A stretch of 64,000 bases of DNA. Origin: Sphingobacteriia bacterium (GTDB lineage: Bacteria > Bacteroidota > Bacteroidia > Bacteroidales > UBA7960). Made by a program: the position numbers and the translations under genes. This document shows, one piece after another, positions 8,793-17,574 of this stretch. The notes beneath the pieces were generated by a model that saw only the letters and a program-made list of their open reading frames with translations, did no database searches and was not told where the DNA came from. Every line of letters begins with the position of its first letter. Position 1 is the stretch's first letter. Location of the stretch: assembly GCA_011390785.1 (NCBI GenBank), contig JAABRR010000002.1, positions 62,001-126,000 on the forward strand, read 5' to 3'.

Positions 8793-10061
8793 ATGTTCGA
8801 TTTAGATAAATGGCAAGAAATATTTGCAGCGCTGAAAAAGAATAAGATGCGTACTTTTCTCACCGCCTTTGGTGTGTTTTGGGGCATTTTTATGCTTATC
8901 ATCATGTTGGGGTCTGGTCGTGGTCTTCAAAATGCTGTTTTTGATGGCATGAAAGATTTTGCCACCAACAGTGTTTTTATATGGACACAGGCCACTTCTG
9001 AACCCTATGCAGGTTTTGCCCGTGGCAGAAGATTCAATTTCAAAAATGATGATATTGAAGCACTAAAAAGAAATATACCTGAAATAGATGTCCTGGCACC
9101 CCGGCTGCAGGCCAGAGGTGGTTCGGCGGCTACCGATAATGTAGTTAGAGGTTTAAAAACCGGTTCTTTTACAGTGAATGGTGATTATCCTGAGTGGAAT
9201 AAAATTGACCCTGTAAAAATGCTCGAAGGCAGGTTTCTTAATCAACTGGATATTCACGATAAAAGAAAAGTTGCTGTTATCGGAGATATGGTACAAGAGA
9301 TTCTTTTTGAAGAAGAAGAAGAACCACTGGGAAAATACATACGAATCAATGGTGTTTATTTTCAGGTGATTGGGGTTTTTAGCCCTCTCAACAGCAATAT
9401 TGGTTTTGGGGGTGATAAGGCGCAGAGTATCTATATTCCATTTACAACACTCCAACAAACCTATAATTATGGCGATGTAGTGGGTTGGTTTGCCATGACA
9501 GCAAAACCCGGAATTTCTGCCAGCGTTATTGACGAAAAGGCCAGAGATTTGCTAAAAAGACGACATAAAATTGCTCCTCACGATATGCAGGCCATCAATG
9601 GTGTAAATCTGGATGAACAGTTTAAAAAAGTTTCCGGGTTATTTAAGGGGATTGATTTCCTTGTTTGGATTGTTGGAATAGGTACATTATTGGCAGGCGT
9701 TATTGGAATCAGCAACATAATGCTTATTGTGGTAAAAGAACGTACCAAAGAAATTGGCATTCAAAGAGCCCTTGGTGCCACACCCCGAAAAATAATCAGC
9801 CAAATTATAACCGAATCTGTTTTTCTTACCACAATTGCCGGATATTTTGGCTTAACCCTGGCCGTTTTTATTCTTGAAATGACCAATAAAGCTCTTATGG
9901 CAAATACGGCAGAAAATCAAGCTTTTAAAAACCCTGGTGTAGATTTCAATATTGCAATTACGGCTCTTATTGTTCTTATTGTTGCCGGTGCTTTTGCCGG
10001 ATTAATGCCCGCAAACAGAGCGGTTAGTATTAAACCCATTGATGCCCTGCGAGACGAATAA
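8793..10061 (+). CDS. ABC transporter permease, MacB/FtsX family (second copy)
   Basis: A 422-residue paralogue of the preceding permease. It shares the N-terminus (MFDLDKWQEIFAALKKNKMR), the GIGTLLAGVIGISNIMLIVVK segment, the ERTKEIGIQRALGATPRK coupling region and the ending NRAVSIKPIDALRDE. The periplasmic domains (about 45-285) are much more diverged, suggesting that the pair arose by tandem duplication and then specialised. The gap to the previous gene is 55 bp, consistent with one transcript. Likely an inner-membrane heterodimer partner. Confidence 0.92.
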   Translation: MFDLDKWQEIFAALKKNKMRTFLTAFGVFWGIFMLIIMLGSGRGLQNAVFDGMKDFATNSVFIWTQATSEPYAGFARGRRFNFKNDDIEALKRNIPEIDVLAPRLQARGGSAATDNVVRGLKTGSFTVNGDYPEWNKIDPVKMLEGRFLNQLDIHDKRKVAVIGDMVQEILFEEEEEPLGKYIRINGVYFQVIGVFSPLNSNIGFGGDKAQSIYIPFTTLQQTYNYGDVVGWFAMTAKPGISASVIDEKARDLLKRRHKIAPHDMQAINGVNLDEQFKKVSGLFKGIDFLVWIVGIGTLLAGVIGISNIMLIVVKERTKEIGIQRALGATPRKIISQIITESVFLTTIAGYFGLTLAVFILEMTNKALMANTAENQAFKNPGVDFNIAITALIVLIVAGAFAGLMPANRAVSIKPIDALRDE

Positions 10062-10137
10062 AGCATCTAATTTCAAAATAAATATTCCTAATAACCGAAA
10101 TAAAGCATTTTAAATAATTTAATAACAAATCATTGCC

Positions 10138-11217
10138 ATGAAAAAATTTCTCAGAGTATTTTTAATAGTGTTCATCCTGGCCATTTTCTTAGGAACCATA
10201 GGTTTTTTATACAGCAAATCGAGGAAAAAACCAGAGGTGTTTGAGACAACGCAGGCCTTTCATACCGACATTATTCGTAAAACTGTGGCCACAGGCTCGG
10301 TGGTACCCCGAAATGAAATCGAGATTAAACCCACAGTTTCTGGTATCATTGATCAGATTTATGTAACTGAAGGTGAAACGGTTACCACTGGCCAGGTGTT
10401 GGCCCGTGTGCGTATTGTGCCCAATATGGTAAACCTTAATGCTGCCGAAAGCCGTGTAAACAGAGCCAAAATATCTCATGATGAGGCTATGATAAACTAT
10501 AATCGTCAATTACAACTTTTTGACAGAGAAGTAATTGCAGAGTCAGAATTCTTACCTTACCGAATAGCCCTTCGTACAGCTGAAGAGGAGCTTGAATCAG
10601 CAGAAAACAACCTTCAGCTGATCCGTGATGGTGTTAGCCGAAATTCCGGAGAAGCCAGCAATACCATTATCCGGTCAACTATTAGCGGTATGGTGCTGGA
10701 GGTACCGATCGAAATTGGTAATTCCGTTATTGAAGCCAACAACTTTAATGCAGGGACAACCATTGTTTCCATTGCCGATATGGGCGAAATGATATTTAAG
10801 GGAAAGGTTGACGAATCGGAAGTTGGGAAAATAACTGAAGGGATGGATCTGATACTGAATATAGGCGCCATTGATGAAGTGGATTTTGAAGCTGTCCTGG
10901 AACATATTTCACCCAAAGGGGTGGAGGAGAGCGGAGCCATTCAGTTTGAAATACGTGCTGATGTGAAGCTTACCGATCAGCACTTTATACGTGCAGGCTA
11001 CAGTGCTACTGCCGATATTGTGTTGGAAAGACGCGATAGTGTTCTTGCTGTTGAAGAAAGCCTTCTTATTTTTGAAAACGGTGATGTTTATGTGGAAATA
11101 GAAACCGAACCTCAGGTTTTTGAAAAAAGAGCCTTAAAAACCGGCATATCTGATGGTATAAACATCGAAGTAAAAGAAGGTCTTTCAACGGAAGATAAAA
11201 TTAAGAAAAGAGCATAG
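10138..11217 (+). CDS. Periplasmic adaptor (membrane fusion) protein, MacA/HlyD type
   Basis: A 359-residue protein with an N-terminal anchor (about 5-25). A lipoyl-like half-motif follows (VPRNEIEIKPTVSGIIDQIYVTEGETV), then a helical hairpin near 95-160 (NAAESRVNRAKISHDEAM to AEEELESAENNLQL) and the second lipoyl/beta-barrel half (IRSTISGMVLEVPIEIG). This is the layout of MacA-type adaptors that link an inner-membrane pump to a TolC channel. It is the last gene of the ABC operon; no TolC gene follows. The nearest TolC homologue in the window is at 42848-44269. Confidence 0.92.
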   Translation: MKKFLRVFLIVFILAIFLGTIGFLYSKSRKKPEVFETTQAFHTDIIRKTVATGSVVPRNEIEIKPTVSGIIDQIYVTEGETVTTGQVLARVRIVPNMVNLNAAESRVNRAKISHDEAMINYNRQLQLFDREVIAESEFLPYRIALRTAEEELESAENNLQLIRDGVSRNSGEASNTIIRSTISGMVLEVPIEIGNSVIEANNFNAGTTIVSIADMGEMIFKGKVDESEVGKITEGMDLILNIGAIDEVDFEAVLEHISPKGVEESGAIQFEIRADVKLTDQHFIRAGYSATADIVLERRDSVLAVEESLLIFENGDVYVEIETEPQVFEKRALKTGISDGINIEVKEGLSTEDKIKKRA

Positions 11218-11233
11218 TTTATTTTTGCGGGCA

Positions 11234-11281
11234 AACAGAGTCTGACTTGCTTTTTAATGCGCGTCAGATTCTGTTTTTTTG
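11234..11281 (+). terminator. Rho-independent terminator of the ABC exporter operon
   Basis: Arms AACAGAGTCTGAC (11234-11246) and GTCAGATTCTGTT (11263-11275) form a 13-bp stem with one G-T wobble and a 16-nt loop, followed by a run of T. It starts 16 nt after the adaptor stop codon. Confidence 0.85.
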
Positions 11282-11356
11282 TAAAGCAAAAGAAGTATCT
11301 CTATTAAATTTTTCTTAATTGTAAAGTTCATCAAACCTTAGCTATTTCGTTTTGTT

Positions 11357-11364
11357 TACTTTTG
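11357..11364 (+). promoter_or_regulatory. -7 box before the HxH-protein/TonB receptor genes
   Basis: TACTTTTG is a perfect TAnnTTTG match, 33 nt before the ATG at 11398, just after the preceding operon's terminator. No clear -33 TTG is seen at the ideal distance. Confidence 0.5.
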
Positions 11365-11397
11365 CGCTGTAAATAATTTTTTACTACCTAAAATCCA

Positions 11398-11766
11398 ATG
11401 AATCAATCTAGAAAAATAAGACAAATCCTGGCTGTTTTTCTGCTGCCCCTTGTAATGTGGTTGTTTTTCAATCAGATTGCCTACAGGCACTATCACTTGT
11501 TGGATAATGGTATTGTAGTTGAACATGCACACCCCTTTAAAAATAATATGCAAAAGGATACTCCCTATCAGAAACATACCCACACTGATGCTGAGTTTTT
11601 TTTTCTGGCCCAAATAAGTGCATCCACTTTTCTGCTTGTTTTCTTTTTTGCATTTCTGGGGCTTCTGAGACCTGATTCCCAGCTAATTCTTAGTTTTTTC
11701 AGGCCTGTCCATTTTTATCAAATTACCCTATCTTCCAACCGATTAAGGGGCCCACCACAATTATAG
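11398..11766 (+). CDS. Small membrane protein with three HxH motifs
   Basis: A 122-residue protein of no family I can name. Hydrophobic segments at about residues 9-27 and 68-88 flank a soluble loop that carries three His-x-His pairs: H31/H33, H43/H45 and H60/H62. Such clustered histidines suggest metal binding (zinc, copper or nickel) in the periplasm, which is an inference. It begins a transcription unit with its own -7 box and lies 152 bp before a TonB-dependent receptor whose plug resembles the ZnuD zinc-receptor family. The gene context therefore supports a role in metal uptake or sensing. A shadow frame on the other strand (11356-11613) overlaps it and is not considered real. Confidence 0.7.
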   Translation: MNQSRKIRQILAVFLLPLVMWLFFNQIAYRHYHLLDNGIVVEHAHPFKNNMQKDTPYQKHTHTDAEFFFLAQISASTFLLVFFFAFLGLLRPDSQLILSFFRPVHFYQITLSSNRLRGPPQL

Positions 11767-11918
11767 GTCAACTAGTTTTTTAGTTTCTTAGCTACATGCT
11801 AAAGTTTTAGAAGGGCCTTTTCAGGTCTTCTAAATGCATGATTTTTTGTTGAGTTTAAGCCTTACACTTAAGCTTCCAGCAATTAATAAATTGTGATAAT
11901 CCCCAAATTTTATTCAAA

Positions 11919-14174
11919 ATGAAAAATAATATTTATATTTCCATTATATTTCTTTCCCTTATTTTAAACTCTTTTTCTTCCTTTTCTAATCCCACTGAAA
12001 ACAGGCCTCCAACCGATGCCAATATTTTTGGCCATGTTATAGATGCAGAAAATGGTGAGCATATCCCTTTCGCCAATATAATCATAAAGGGTTTCAGGAT
12101 AGGTGGTATAACTGATGCTTCCGGTCATTATATACTCTCCAACCTTCCTCCCGGGAAACACATACTTGTGGCTCAAAGCATGGGCTACGCCAAAAAGGAA
12201 GTTGAATTTGAAGCTATTCACGATAAAAATGTTGAAGTTGACATTATTTTAGAACGTACCGGTATCGATCTTGAAGAGGTTGTATTAACTGCATCTCCAA
12301 CTGGTAGTGGCTTTCGTTACCAGCCCGATGATGTTTTTACCGGCGAACAGCTTCAGCGTCGTGGAGAACCATCCTTCGGCGAGATGCTCAATGGGCAACC
12401 CGGTGTTGCCATGCGAAGTATGGGCTCGGCACCAGCCCGCCCTGTTATACGTGGTATGGATGGGGACCGTATTCTAATTCTTGAAAATGGTGAACGGATG
12501 GGTGATATTTCCGAAACATCCGCCGATCACTCTATCTCACTCGACCCATTGGTGGCTAGCCGTCTTGAAGTAGTGAGAGGTCCTGCCAGCCTTTTATATG
12601 GATCAAGTGCGCTGGGTGGGGTAATTAACCTGATGACCACCGATATTCCTGATCAGTGGGATAAGGGGATAACAGGTATAATTTCAGGGCAGGGAGCTAC
12701 CATGAACGAAATGGGTGCCGGATTTGGAAGAATAACTTATGGCGATAAATCATGGGCTGCATCTGGCAGGTTTGCCATGCGTCAGGCTGGCAACATTACC
12801 ACTCCTGAAGGAATAGTTCCTGAAACGCTGATGCAAAATCGTGATGGCGCAGTGGGGGTAGGTATTAATAACGGATGGTTAATCGGTGGATTAAGTGTTT
12901 CATTTTCTGACCAGACATTTCAGATACCCGAAGACCCTGATCCTTCCGAGGTAATAGAACTAAGGGCCGATCGTTGGTCGATACAGGGTCGTTTTGGAAT
13001 GGATATCGATGAATCATTCTTTGATAAAGTGCAACTTAGGTTTAATGCCGCACAATTTGGACAGCAGGAAGTAGTTATTTTAACCCCTGAAGACCAGCCA
13101 TCAGTAGAAGAAGTACCGTTGGAGTACGGTCAAAAGGCTCTCAGTAGTACACTTACCTTTCAACACAGGGCAGCCGGCATATTCGACAGAGGTGCTCTGG
13201 GATTTAGCTTTATGGGTCAAACTCTTGATGTGGGTGGTTTTGAAGCCTACACCCCCGGTGAACAGAAAATCACTTTAGCAGTATTCACCTTCCAGGAAGT
13301 GCCACTTTCTAATATTCTCCGTCTCCAAATGGGCTTACGTCTCGATTATCAGAATTCAAAAGCCCTTCAGAATGATGTTTATCCTGATATTGATCAAAGT
13401 AGAAATAGTTTTAACTATTCGGGAAGTATTGGATTAAATATCCGTCCATTTGAAGGCCTTGAAATCGGCGGACAATTTGCTCGTTCGCACCGCAATCCGA
13501 GAGTTGAAGAGCTCTTCTCTAACGGAGTACACCTGGGTGCCGGGGTATTTGAAGTTGGAAACCCCGAACTGCTGGATGAGATTGGCCATGGTGGAGACCT
13601 GTTCATGCGCTTTACCCAGGGTATTGTCGCTATTGAAATAGCAACTTTTATCAATGATTTTCAGAACTATATTGTTTTTCAGCCTACCGGCCAGATTCAT
13701 CAACCTTCAGGGTATCCCATATTTGAATATCTGGAAGGAAGAGCCCGTCTATTTGGTGGCGAACTATCCGGGGCTTTTACCTTGGCAAGGGGGCTTTCTT
13801 TCAATTCTGGAATTGATCTGGTTTATGGAAACAGGATAGATTCACGAGCCGAAGATGAAAACCTGCCCTTTATTCCACCCCTGCGTTTCAACAATATGTT
13901 GGAATATGATTTTGGGATTGGTTGGATAGGAGCCACGTCTCAATTAGTAGCCAAACAAAACAGAGTTGCTCCCGATGAAGATGTAACTAATGGTTATGCC
14001 TTATTAGGATTTCAGGCAGGTTACCGCTTAAGCTTTTCTGGGCAACATGTACTTATACTGAGAGTTGACAATGCTTTGGACGTAAGATACCGAGATCATT
14101 TGTCGAGAATAGAAGATCGTAATTTCTTTATGCCAGGCCGTAACATCAACCTGAGCTACAGATGGTTTTTTTAG
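11919..14174 (+). CDS. TonB-dependent outer-membrane receptor, ZnuD-like
   Basis: A 751-residue receptor. After a signal peptide (about 1-24) comes a carboxypeptidase-like regulatory domain (about 35-115; IFGHVIDAENGEHIPFANIIIKG), as is usual in Bacteroidota. The plug (about 120-245) contains RPVIRGMDGDRILILENGER, SADHSISLDPL and VVRGPASLLYGSSALGGVINL. The SADHSxSLDP sequence is characteristic of ZnuD-type zinc receptors and relatives. The rest is a 22-strand barrel ending INLSYRWFF with the terminal aromatic residue expected for Bam insertion. The substrate is inferred, not shown. It follows the HxH-motif protein. Confidence 0.9.
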   Translation: MKNNIYISIIFLSLILNSFSSFSNPTENRPPTDANIFGHVIDAENGEHIPFANIIIKGFRIGGITDASGHYILSNLPPGKHILVAQSMGYAKKEVEFEAIHDKNVEVDIILERTGIDLEEVVLTASPTGSGFRYQPDDVFTGEQLQRRGEPSFGEMLNGQPGVAMRSMGSAPARPVIRGMDGDRILILENGERMGDISETSADHSISLDPLVASRLEVVRGPASLLYGSSALGGVINLMTTDIPDQWDKGITGIISGQGATMNEMGAGFGRITYGDKSWAASGRFAMRQAGNITTPEGIVPETLMQNRDGAVGVGINNGWLIGGLSVSFSDQTFQIPEDPDPSEVIELRADRWSIQGRFGMDIDESFFDKVQLRFNAAQFGQQEVVILTPEDQPSVEEVPLEYGQKALSSTLTFQHRAAGIFDRGALGFSFMGQTLDVGGFEAYTPGEQKITLAVFTFQEVPLSNILRLQMGLRLDYQNSKALQNDVYPDIDQSRNSFNYSGSIGLNIRPFEGLEIGGQFARSHRNPRVEELFSNGVHLGAGVFEVGNPELLDEIGHGGDLFMRFTQGIVAIEIATFINDFQNYIVFQPTGQIHQPSGYPIFEYLEGRARLFGGELSGAFTLARGLSFNSGIDLVYGNRIDSRAEDENLPFIPPLRFNNMLEYDFGIGWIGATSQLVAKQNRVAPDEDVTNGYALLGFQAGYRLSFSGQHVLILRVDNALDVRYRDHLSRIEDRNFFMPGRNINLSYRWFF

Positions 14175-14260
14175 TATGAAGATTTCCAATCATTATATTT
14201 AAGGGTGTAAAAGTGTTTAAATCCCTAAAAGATGGGATACTTTATAAAAAGTTGTTAATA

Positions 14261-14268
14261 TAATTTTG
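14261..14268 (+). promoter_or_regulatory. -7 box overlapping the terminator before the second receptor
   Basis: TAATTTTG matches TAnnTTTG exactly, and its last base is the first base of a terminator-like stem. If used, transcription of the second receptor gene would start inside the hairpin loop. The upstream TTTA at 14241 is a poor -33 element. Confidence 0.3.
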
Positions 14269-14316
14269 CCGGTGTTATTGAATGAAATAGTTTTCGTTTT
14301 GTAACCCCGGCTTTTT
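14268..14316 (+). terminator. Terminator between the two TonB receptor genes
   Basis: GCCGGTGTTA (14268-14277) pairs with TAACCCCGGC (14302-14311) with a single mismatch across a 24-nt loop, followed by TTTTT (14312-14316). The loop is long for a classical terminator. Confidence 0.5.
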
Positions 14317-14364
14317 GATTAAAACTGCTTAAAATATATTGTAAACTCTTTTACTTAACTACCT

Positions 14365-16752
14365 ATGAGTTCATTTCGTTTTATTATTTTTCTGAGTGCA
14401 GGTCTTTTTCTTTTTTTATCTCTCAATCTTAGTGCAGAAAACAAACACAACTCCCGCTTTAAATCTAATGCCAACATTGCTGGTCATGTGCTAAGTGATG
14501 GTCAACATTTACCCTTTGTAACCATTTCTGTTAAAGGAACTACGCTGGGTACGATAGCCGATGACACGGGCCATTTTATATTGTCTGATCTTCCACTCGG
14601 CGAGCAAACATTGGTAGCCAGTTTTTTAGGTTATGAACCCGAAGAAATAGCCATAGATGTTCAGCCTGGTGTAACAGATCAGGTTCGCTTTAATTTGAAA
14701 TATGACGCTTTGGGACTTCAGGAAGTTGTGGTTACCGGCGATCGAAATGAAAAGAAACGTTCAGAATCTTCTGTCATAGTTAATTCCCTGGGGGCCTCCC
14801 TGTTTAATTCCAGCCATTCAGTTAATCTGGGTGAGGCCCTTAATTTTGCCCCGGGGCTGCGCATGGAAAATAACTGCCAGAATTGTGGTTTTACACAAGT
14901 GAGAATGAACGGCCTTGAAGGACCCTACTCTCAGGTACTTATTAATAGTCGAAAAATATTTAGTGGCCTTGCGGGTGTTTATGGTCTTGAACTGATACCC
15001 GCCAACATGATAGAACGAATAGAAGTAGTTCGGGGTGGTGGTTCAGCTATTTATGGCAGTAATGCCATTGCCGGTACCATCAATGTAATTCTTAAAGATC
15101 CGATGGTGAACAGCTATGAAGTAGGCTTTGGAAGTGGAGTTTCAGGAATTGGTATGAGCAACGCCGGTCCGGGAGCACCCGATAGCAATATTTCATTTAA
15201 TTCATCCATTATCTCTGGCGACAGTCGTACAGGTTTATCGCTTTTTGGTCATCACCGCGAAAGAGCGCCTTTTGATGCCAATGGCGATGATTTCTCAGAA
15301 ATGGGATTGATCAATAATACCACTCTGGGTGCCAGAATGTTTCACCGTTTCGGAATGCGGGGAAAATTATCTGTTGACTTCTTTAATATTAGTGAAGATC
15401 GCCGGGGTGGCAACGATTTTGACAAACTACCCCACATGTCAGATGTTACCGAATCAGCCGGACATAAAATTACCACAGGCGCTATCAATTACAATCAGTT
15501 TTTTCGTAGCACCGATCTGTTAAACGTTTTTGCTTCTGCGCAACATATCAATCGCGATACTTATTATGGAGCCAATCAATCGCTTGCAGATTATGGTAAT
15601 ACCTTGAATCTAACCTATAACACGGGTATTCAATATAAGGCACTTTTAGGTAAATCCACCTTAACTGTAGGTTCAGAGGTTTCAGGAGAAACTATGCTGG
15701 ATCAAAAACTGGGTTATCCGGAAGTTGATAGCGAACAACCTGATGGGCTATCCTATACTGAGAATACTGTTGTTGCCGATCAGATCATCAATATTGCGGG
15801 AGCTTTTGCCCAATACGATGTTAATTTCAATAAATTATTGATATCAGTAGGTGGTAGATTCGATATTTACCGGGTGGAAGACAGGGAAAAACAATTTGCC
15901 CCTAAAACCGGAAATGTGTTCAGTCCACGGATCAACGTGCTTTACAACCTTCTTCCCGGCCTGCAGGCAAGGGCAGGATGGTCAACCGGCTACCGTGCAC
16001 CCCAGATATTTGATGAAGACCTTCATATATTAACATCAGGTGCCCGTCAGGTACTCCATCGCAACGATCCTGACCTTACAGCTGAAACAAGCAGCAGTTT
16101 TATGGCTTCATTAGATTACAACCACCTGATCGGTAACACTTCTGCTGGATTACTTTTAGAGGGGTTTCACACACGCCTGAAAAATCCATTCGTACTTGAC
16201 TATGGTGTACCTGATGACAATGGTGTGGTTGAATACACCAGAATGAATGCTGATGGTTTTGCGCAGGTATCTGGTATTAATGCAGAGTTAAGTGTTGTTC
16301 CAGGACGCAATGTTTACCTGACAGCCGGTTTTACCCTTCAACAATCCTTCTATAGCAAAGCGCAGGAATTTGGTGAAAAACGACTATTTAGGAGTCCCAA
16401 TCAATATGGATTCATTTCTGCCGACATGAAACTGAATAAGAACTGGGATCTTTCGCTTACAGGTAATTACACAGGAAAAATGCTGGTTCCCTATTTCGGA
16501 CCCGAGCTGGAAAATACTGATGAGGGTGAGCTTAGGGAAAGCAACCCATTCTTTGATTTTGGTGGACGTATAAGCTACAAAACAACAATAAACAATGCTG
16601 GTATTGAAGTTTTCAGTGGTGTGAAAAACCTGTTTAATTCTTATCAAAAAGATTTCGATATGACCATTGACCGTGACCCAGGTTATATGTATGGTCCCAA
16701 CACACCCCGAACAATTTACTTTGGTGTAAGAATAGGAAATTTGTTGCGTTAG
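14365..16752 (+). CDS. TonB-dependent outer-membrane receptor with a CxxC plug motif
   Basis: A 795-residue receptor. It has a signal peptide (about 1-24), a carboxypeptidase-like domain (about 35-110; IAGHVLSDGQHLPFVTISVKG), and a plug with VVVTGDRNEKKR, EALNFAPGLRMENN and VVRGGGSAIYGSNAIAGTINV. The barrel ends IYFGVRIGNLLR. The plug holds two cysteines, C171 and C174, in NCQNCGFTQVRMNGLEGPYS. This arrangement recurs in a Bacteroidota receptor group but has no agreed substrate. It follows the ZnuD-like receptor on the same strand after 190 bp that contain a terminator-like hairpin and a -7 box, so it may be separately regulated. Metal or heme uptake is plausible but not shown. Confidence 0.9.
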   Translation: MSSFRFIIFLSAGLFLFLSLNLSAENKHNSRFKSNANIAGHVLSDGQHLPFVTISVKGTTLGTIADDTGHFILSDLPLGEQTLVASFLGYEPEEIAIDVQPGVTDQVRFNLKYDALGLQEVVVTGDRNEKKRSESSVIVNSLGASLFNSSHSVNLGEALNFAPGLRMENNCQNCGFTQVRMNGLEGPYSQVLINSRKIFSGLAGVYGLELIPANMIERIEVVRGGGSAIYGSNAIAGTINVILKDPMVNSYEVGFGSGVSGIGMSNAGPGAPDSNISFNSSIISGDSRTGLSLFGHHRERAPFDANGDDFSEMGLINNTTLGARMFHRFGMRGKLSVDFFNISEDRRGGNDFDKLPHMSDVTESAGHKITTGAINYNQFFRSTDLLNVFASAQHINRDTYYGANQSLADYGNTLNLTYNTGIQYKALLGKSTLTVGSEVSGETMLDQKLGYPEVDSEQPDGLSYTENTVVADQIINIAGAFAQYDVNFNKLLISVGGRFDIYRVEDREKQFAPKTGNVFSPRINVLYNLLPGLQARAGWSTGYRAPQIFDEDLHILTSGARQVLHRNDPDLTAETSSSFMASLDYNHLIGNTSAGLLLEGFHTRLKNPFVLDYGVPDDNGVVEYTRMNADGFAQVSGINAELSVVPGRNVYLTAGFTLQQSFYSKAQEFGEKRLFRSPNQYGFISADMKLNKNWDLSLTGNYTGKMLVPYFGPELENTDEGELRESNPFFDFGGRISYKTTINNAGIEVFSGVKNLFNSYQKDFDMTIDRDPGYMYGPNTPRTIYFGVRIGNLLR

Positions 16753-16756
16753 ATGT

Positions 16757-16953
16757 TTGTAACTACTCAGGTTCATTAGACCGAAGGTTGAAGGCTTTTA
16801 GAATTCCGGTAAAATCTAATCAAGCTTTCTTGCACCATGCTTTTTTATTCAAATATGCCAAATCAGCAGATTAAACAACTCTTATCAGGTTTTACAGAAT
16901 GGCTTTTTCCTAAAGTCTATCAACCTAAAGCCTAAGAACCTGAATAGTTACAA
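16757..16953. repeat. 197-bp imperfect palindromic element (MITE-like)
   Basis: The left end TTGTAACTACTCAGGTTC (16757-16774) is matched on the other strand by TTGTAACTATTCAGGTTC (complement of 16936-16953), with one difference. Homology continues inward with gaps: AGGTTGAAGGCTTTTAG on the left against AGGTTGATAGACTTTAG on the right, and ATTCCGGTAAAATCTAATC against ATTCTGTAAAACCTGATA. The whole could fold into one long hairpin. It has no ORF. It sits directly behind the second receptor gene. Confidence 0.65.
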
Positions 16954-16968
16954 CTGTTTAAAGATGAT

Positions 16969-17011
16969 AAAAATAAAAGCAGTAGTGATTTTCACTACTG
17001 CTTTTATTTTT
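16969..17011. terminator. Bidirectional terminator between receptor gene and ssb
   Basis: A perfect 20-bp inverted repeat (16969-16988 and 16992-17011) with a TTT loop. The core arm is GCAGTAGTGA, flanked by A and T runs, so it can end transcription from both the plus-strand receptor gene and the minus-strand ssb gene. Confidence 0.85.
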
Positions 17012-17031
17012 TTGCCATTATCAGTTCCTGT

Positions 17032-17457
17032 TTAAAATGGCAAATCACCATCTTCTTCGCTGTTACCCTGGCCCATTGGCTCATCCTGTGGTGAAGGAGA
17101 AGATTGATAACCATCTCCGGAACCGGTTGGTTTACCCAAAAAAGTCATAGCATCGGCTACAATTTCAGTTGTATAGCGTTTAACACCTTCTTTGTCGTCC
17201 CAGGAGCGACTTTTTATTTTGCCTTCAAGGTAAATTTGGCTTCCTTTTTTCAGGTATTTTTCCGCCAATTCAGCTAAACCGCGCCAAACAACAATGTTGT
17301 GCCATTCTGTTTGCTCTACTTTGTTCCCATCTTTACCCTTGAAAATTTCATTGGTTGCGAGTGAAAAAGAAGCAACTTTTGCACCATTTTCTAAACTTCT
17401 TACTTCAGGGTCTTTCCCTAAATTTCCGATCAAAATTACTTTGTTTACTCCAGACAT
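17032..17457 (-). CDS. ssb: Single-stranded DNA-binding protein
   Basis: A 141-residue SSB. The OB fold occupies residues 1-105, from MSGVNKVILIGNLGKDPEVR through TEWHNIVVWRGLAELAEKYL and GSQIYLEGKIKSRSW. A Gly/Ser/Gln-rich linker follows and ends in the acidic tip EEDGDLPF that docks partner proteins. It coats ssDNA in replication and repair. It lies downstream of mutY on the same strand, a neighbour pair I recall from other Bacteroidota, where a gldE-type gene often follows; here a bidirectional terminator and a TonB receptor follow instead. Confidence 0.96.
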   Translation of the reverse strand: MSGVNKVILIGNLGKDPEVRSLENGAKVASFSLATNEIFKGKDGNKVEQTEWHNIVVWRGLAELAEKYLKKGSQIYLEGKIKSRSWDDKEGVKRYTTEIVADAMTFLGKPTGSGDGYQSSPSPQDEPMGQGNSEEDGDLPF

Positions 17458-17523
17458 AGTTTCTCTTTTTTTGCTTCAACAATATTTTAATTACTTTAAA
17501 TTTACAAATTCTATTTCTATATT

Positions 17524-17531
17524 CAAAATTA
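17524..17531 (-). promoter_or_regulatory. -7 box for ssb
   Basis: On the minus strand the complement of 17524-17531 reads TAATTTTG, a perfect TAnnTTTG. It lies 67 nt upstream of the ssb start in the AT-rich gap after mutY, so ssb may be transcribed separately from mutY. Confidence 0.4.
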
Positions 17532-17574
17532 AATTCATTTAAAATTGTATTTAATTGGATTTATATGGCCTATT

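Noticed and set aside
10614-10940. Minus-strand frame in the adaptor gene
   Set aside because: Shadow of the MacA-type gene; low-complexity Ser/Pro-rich translation typical of antisense frames.
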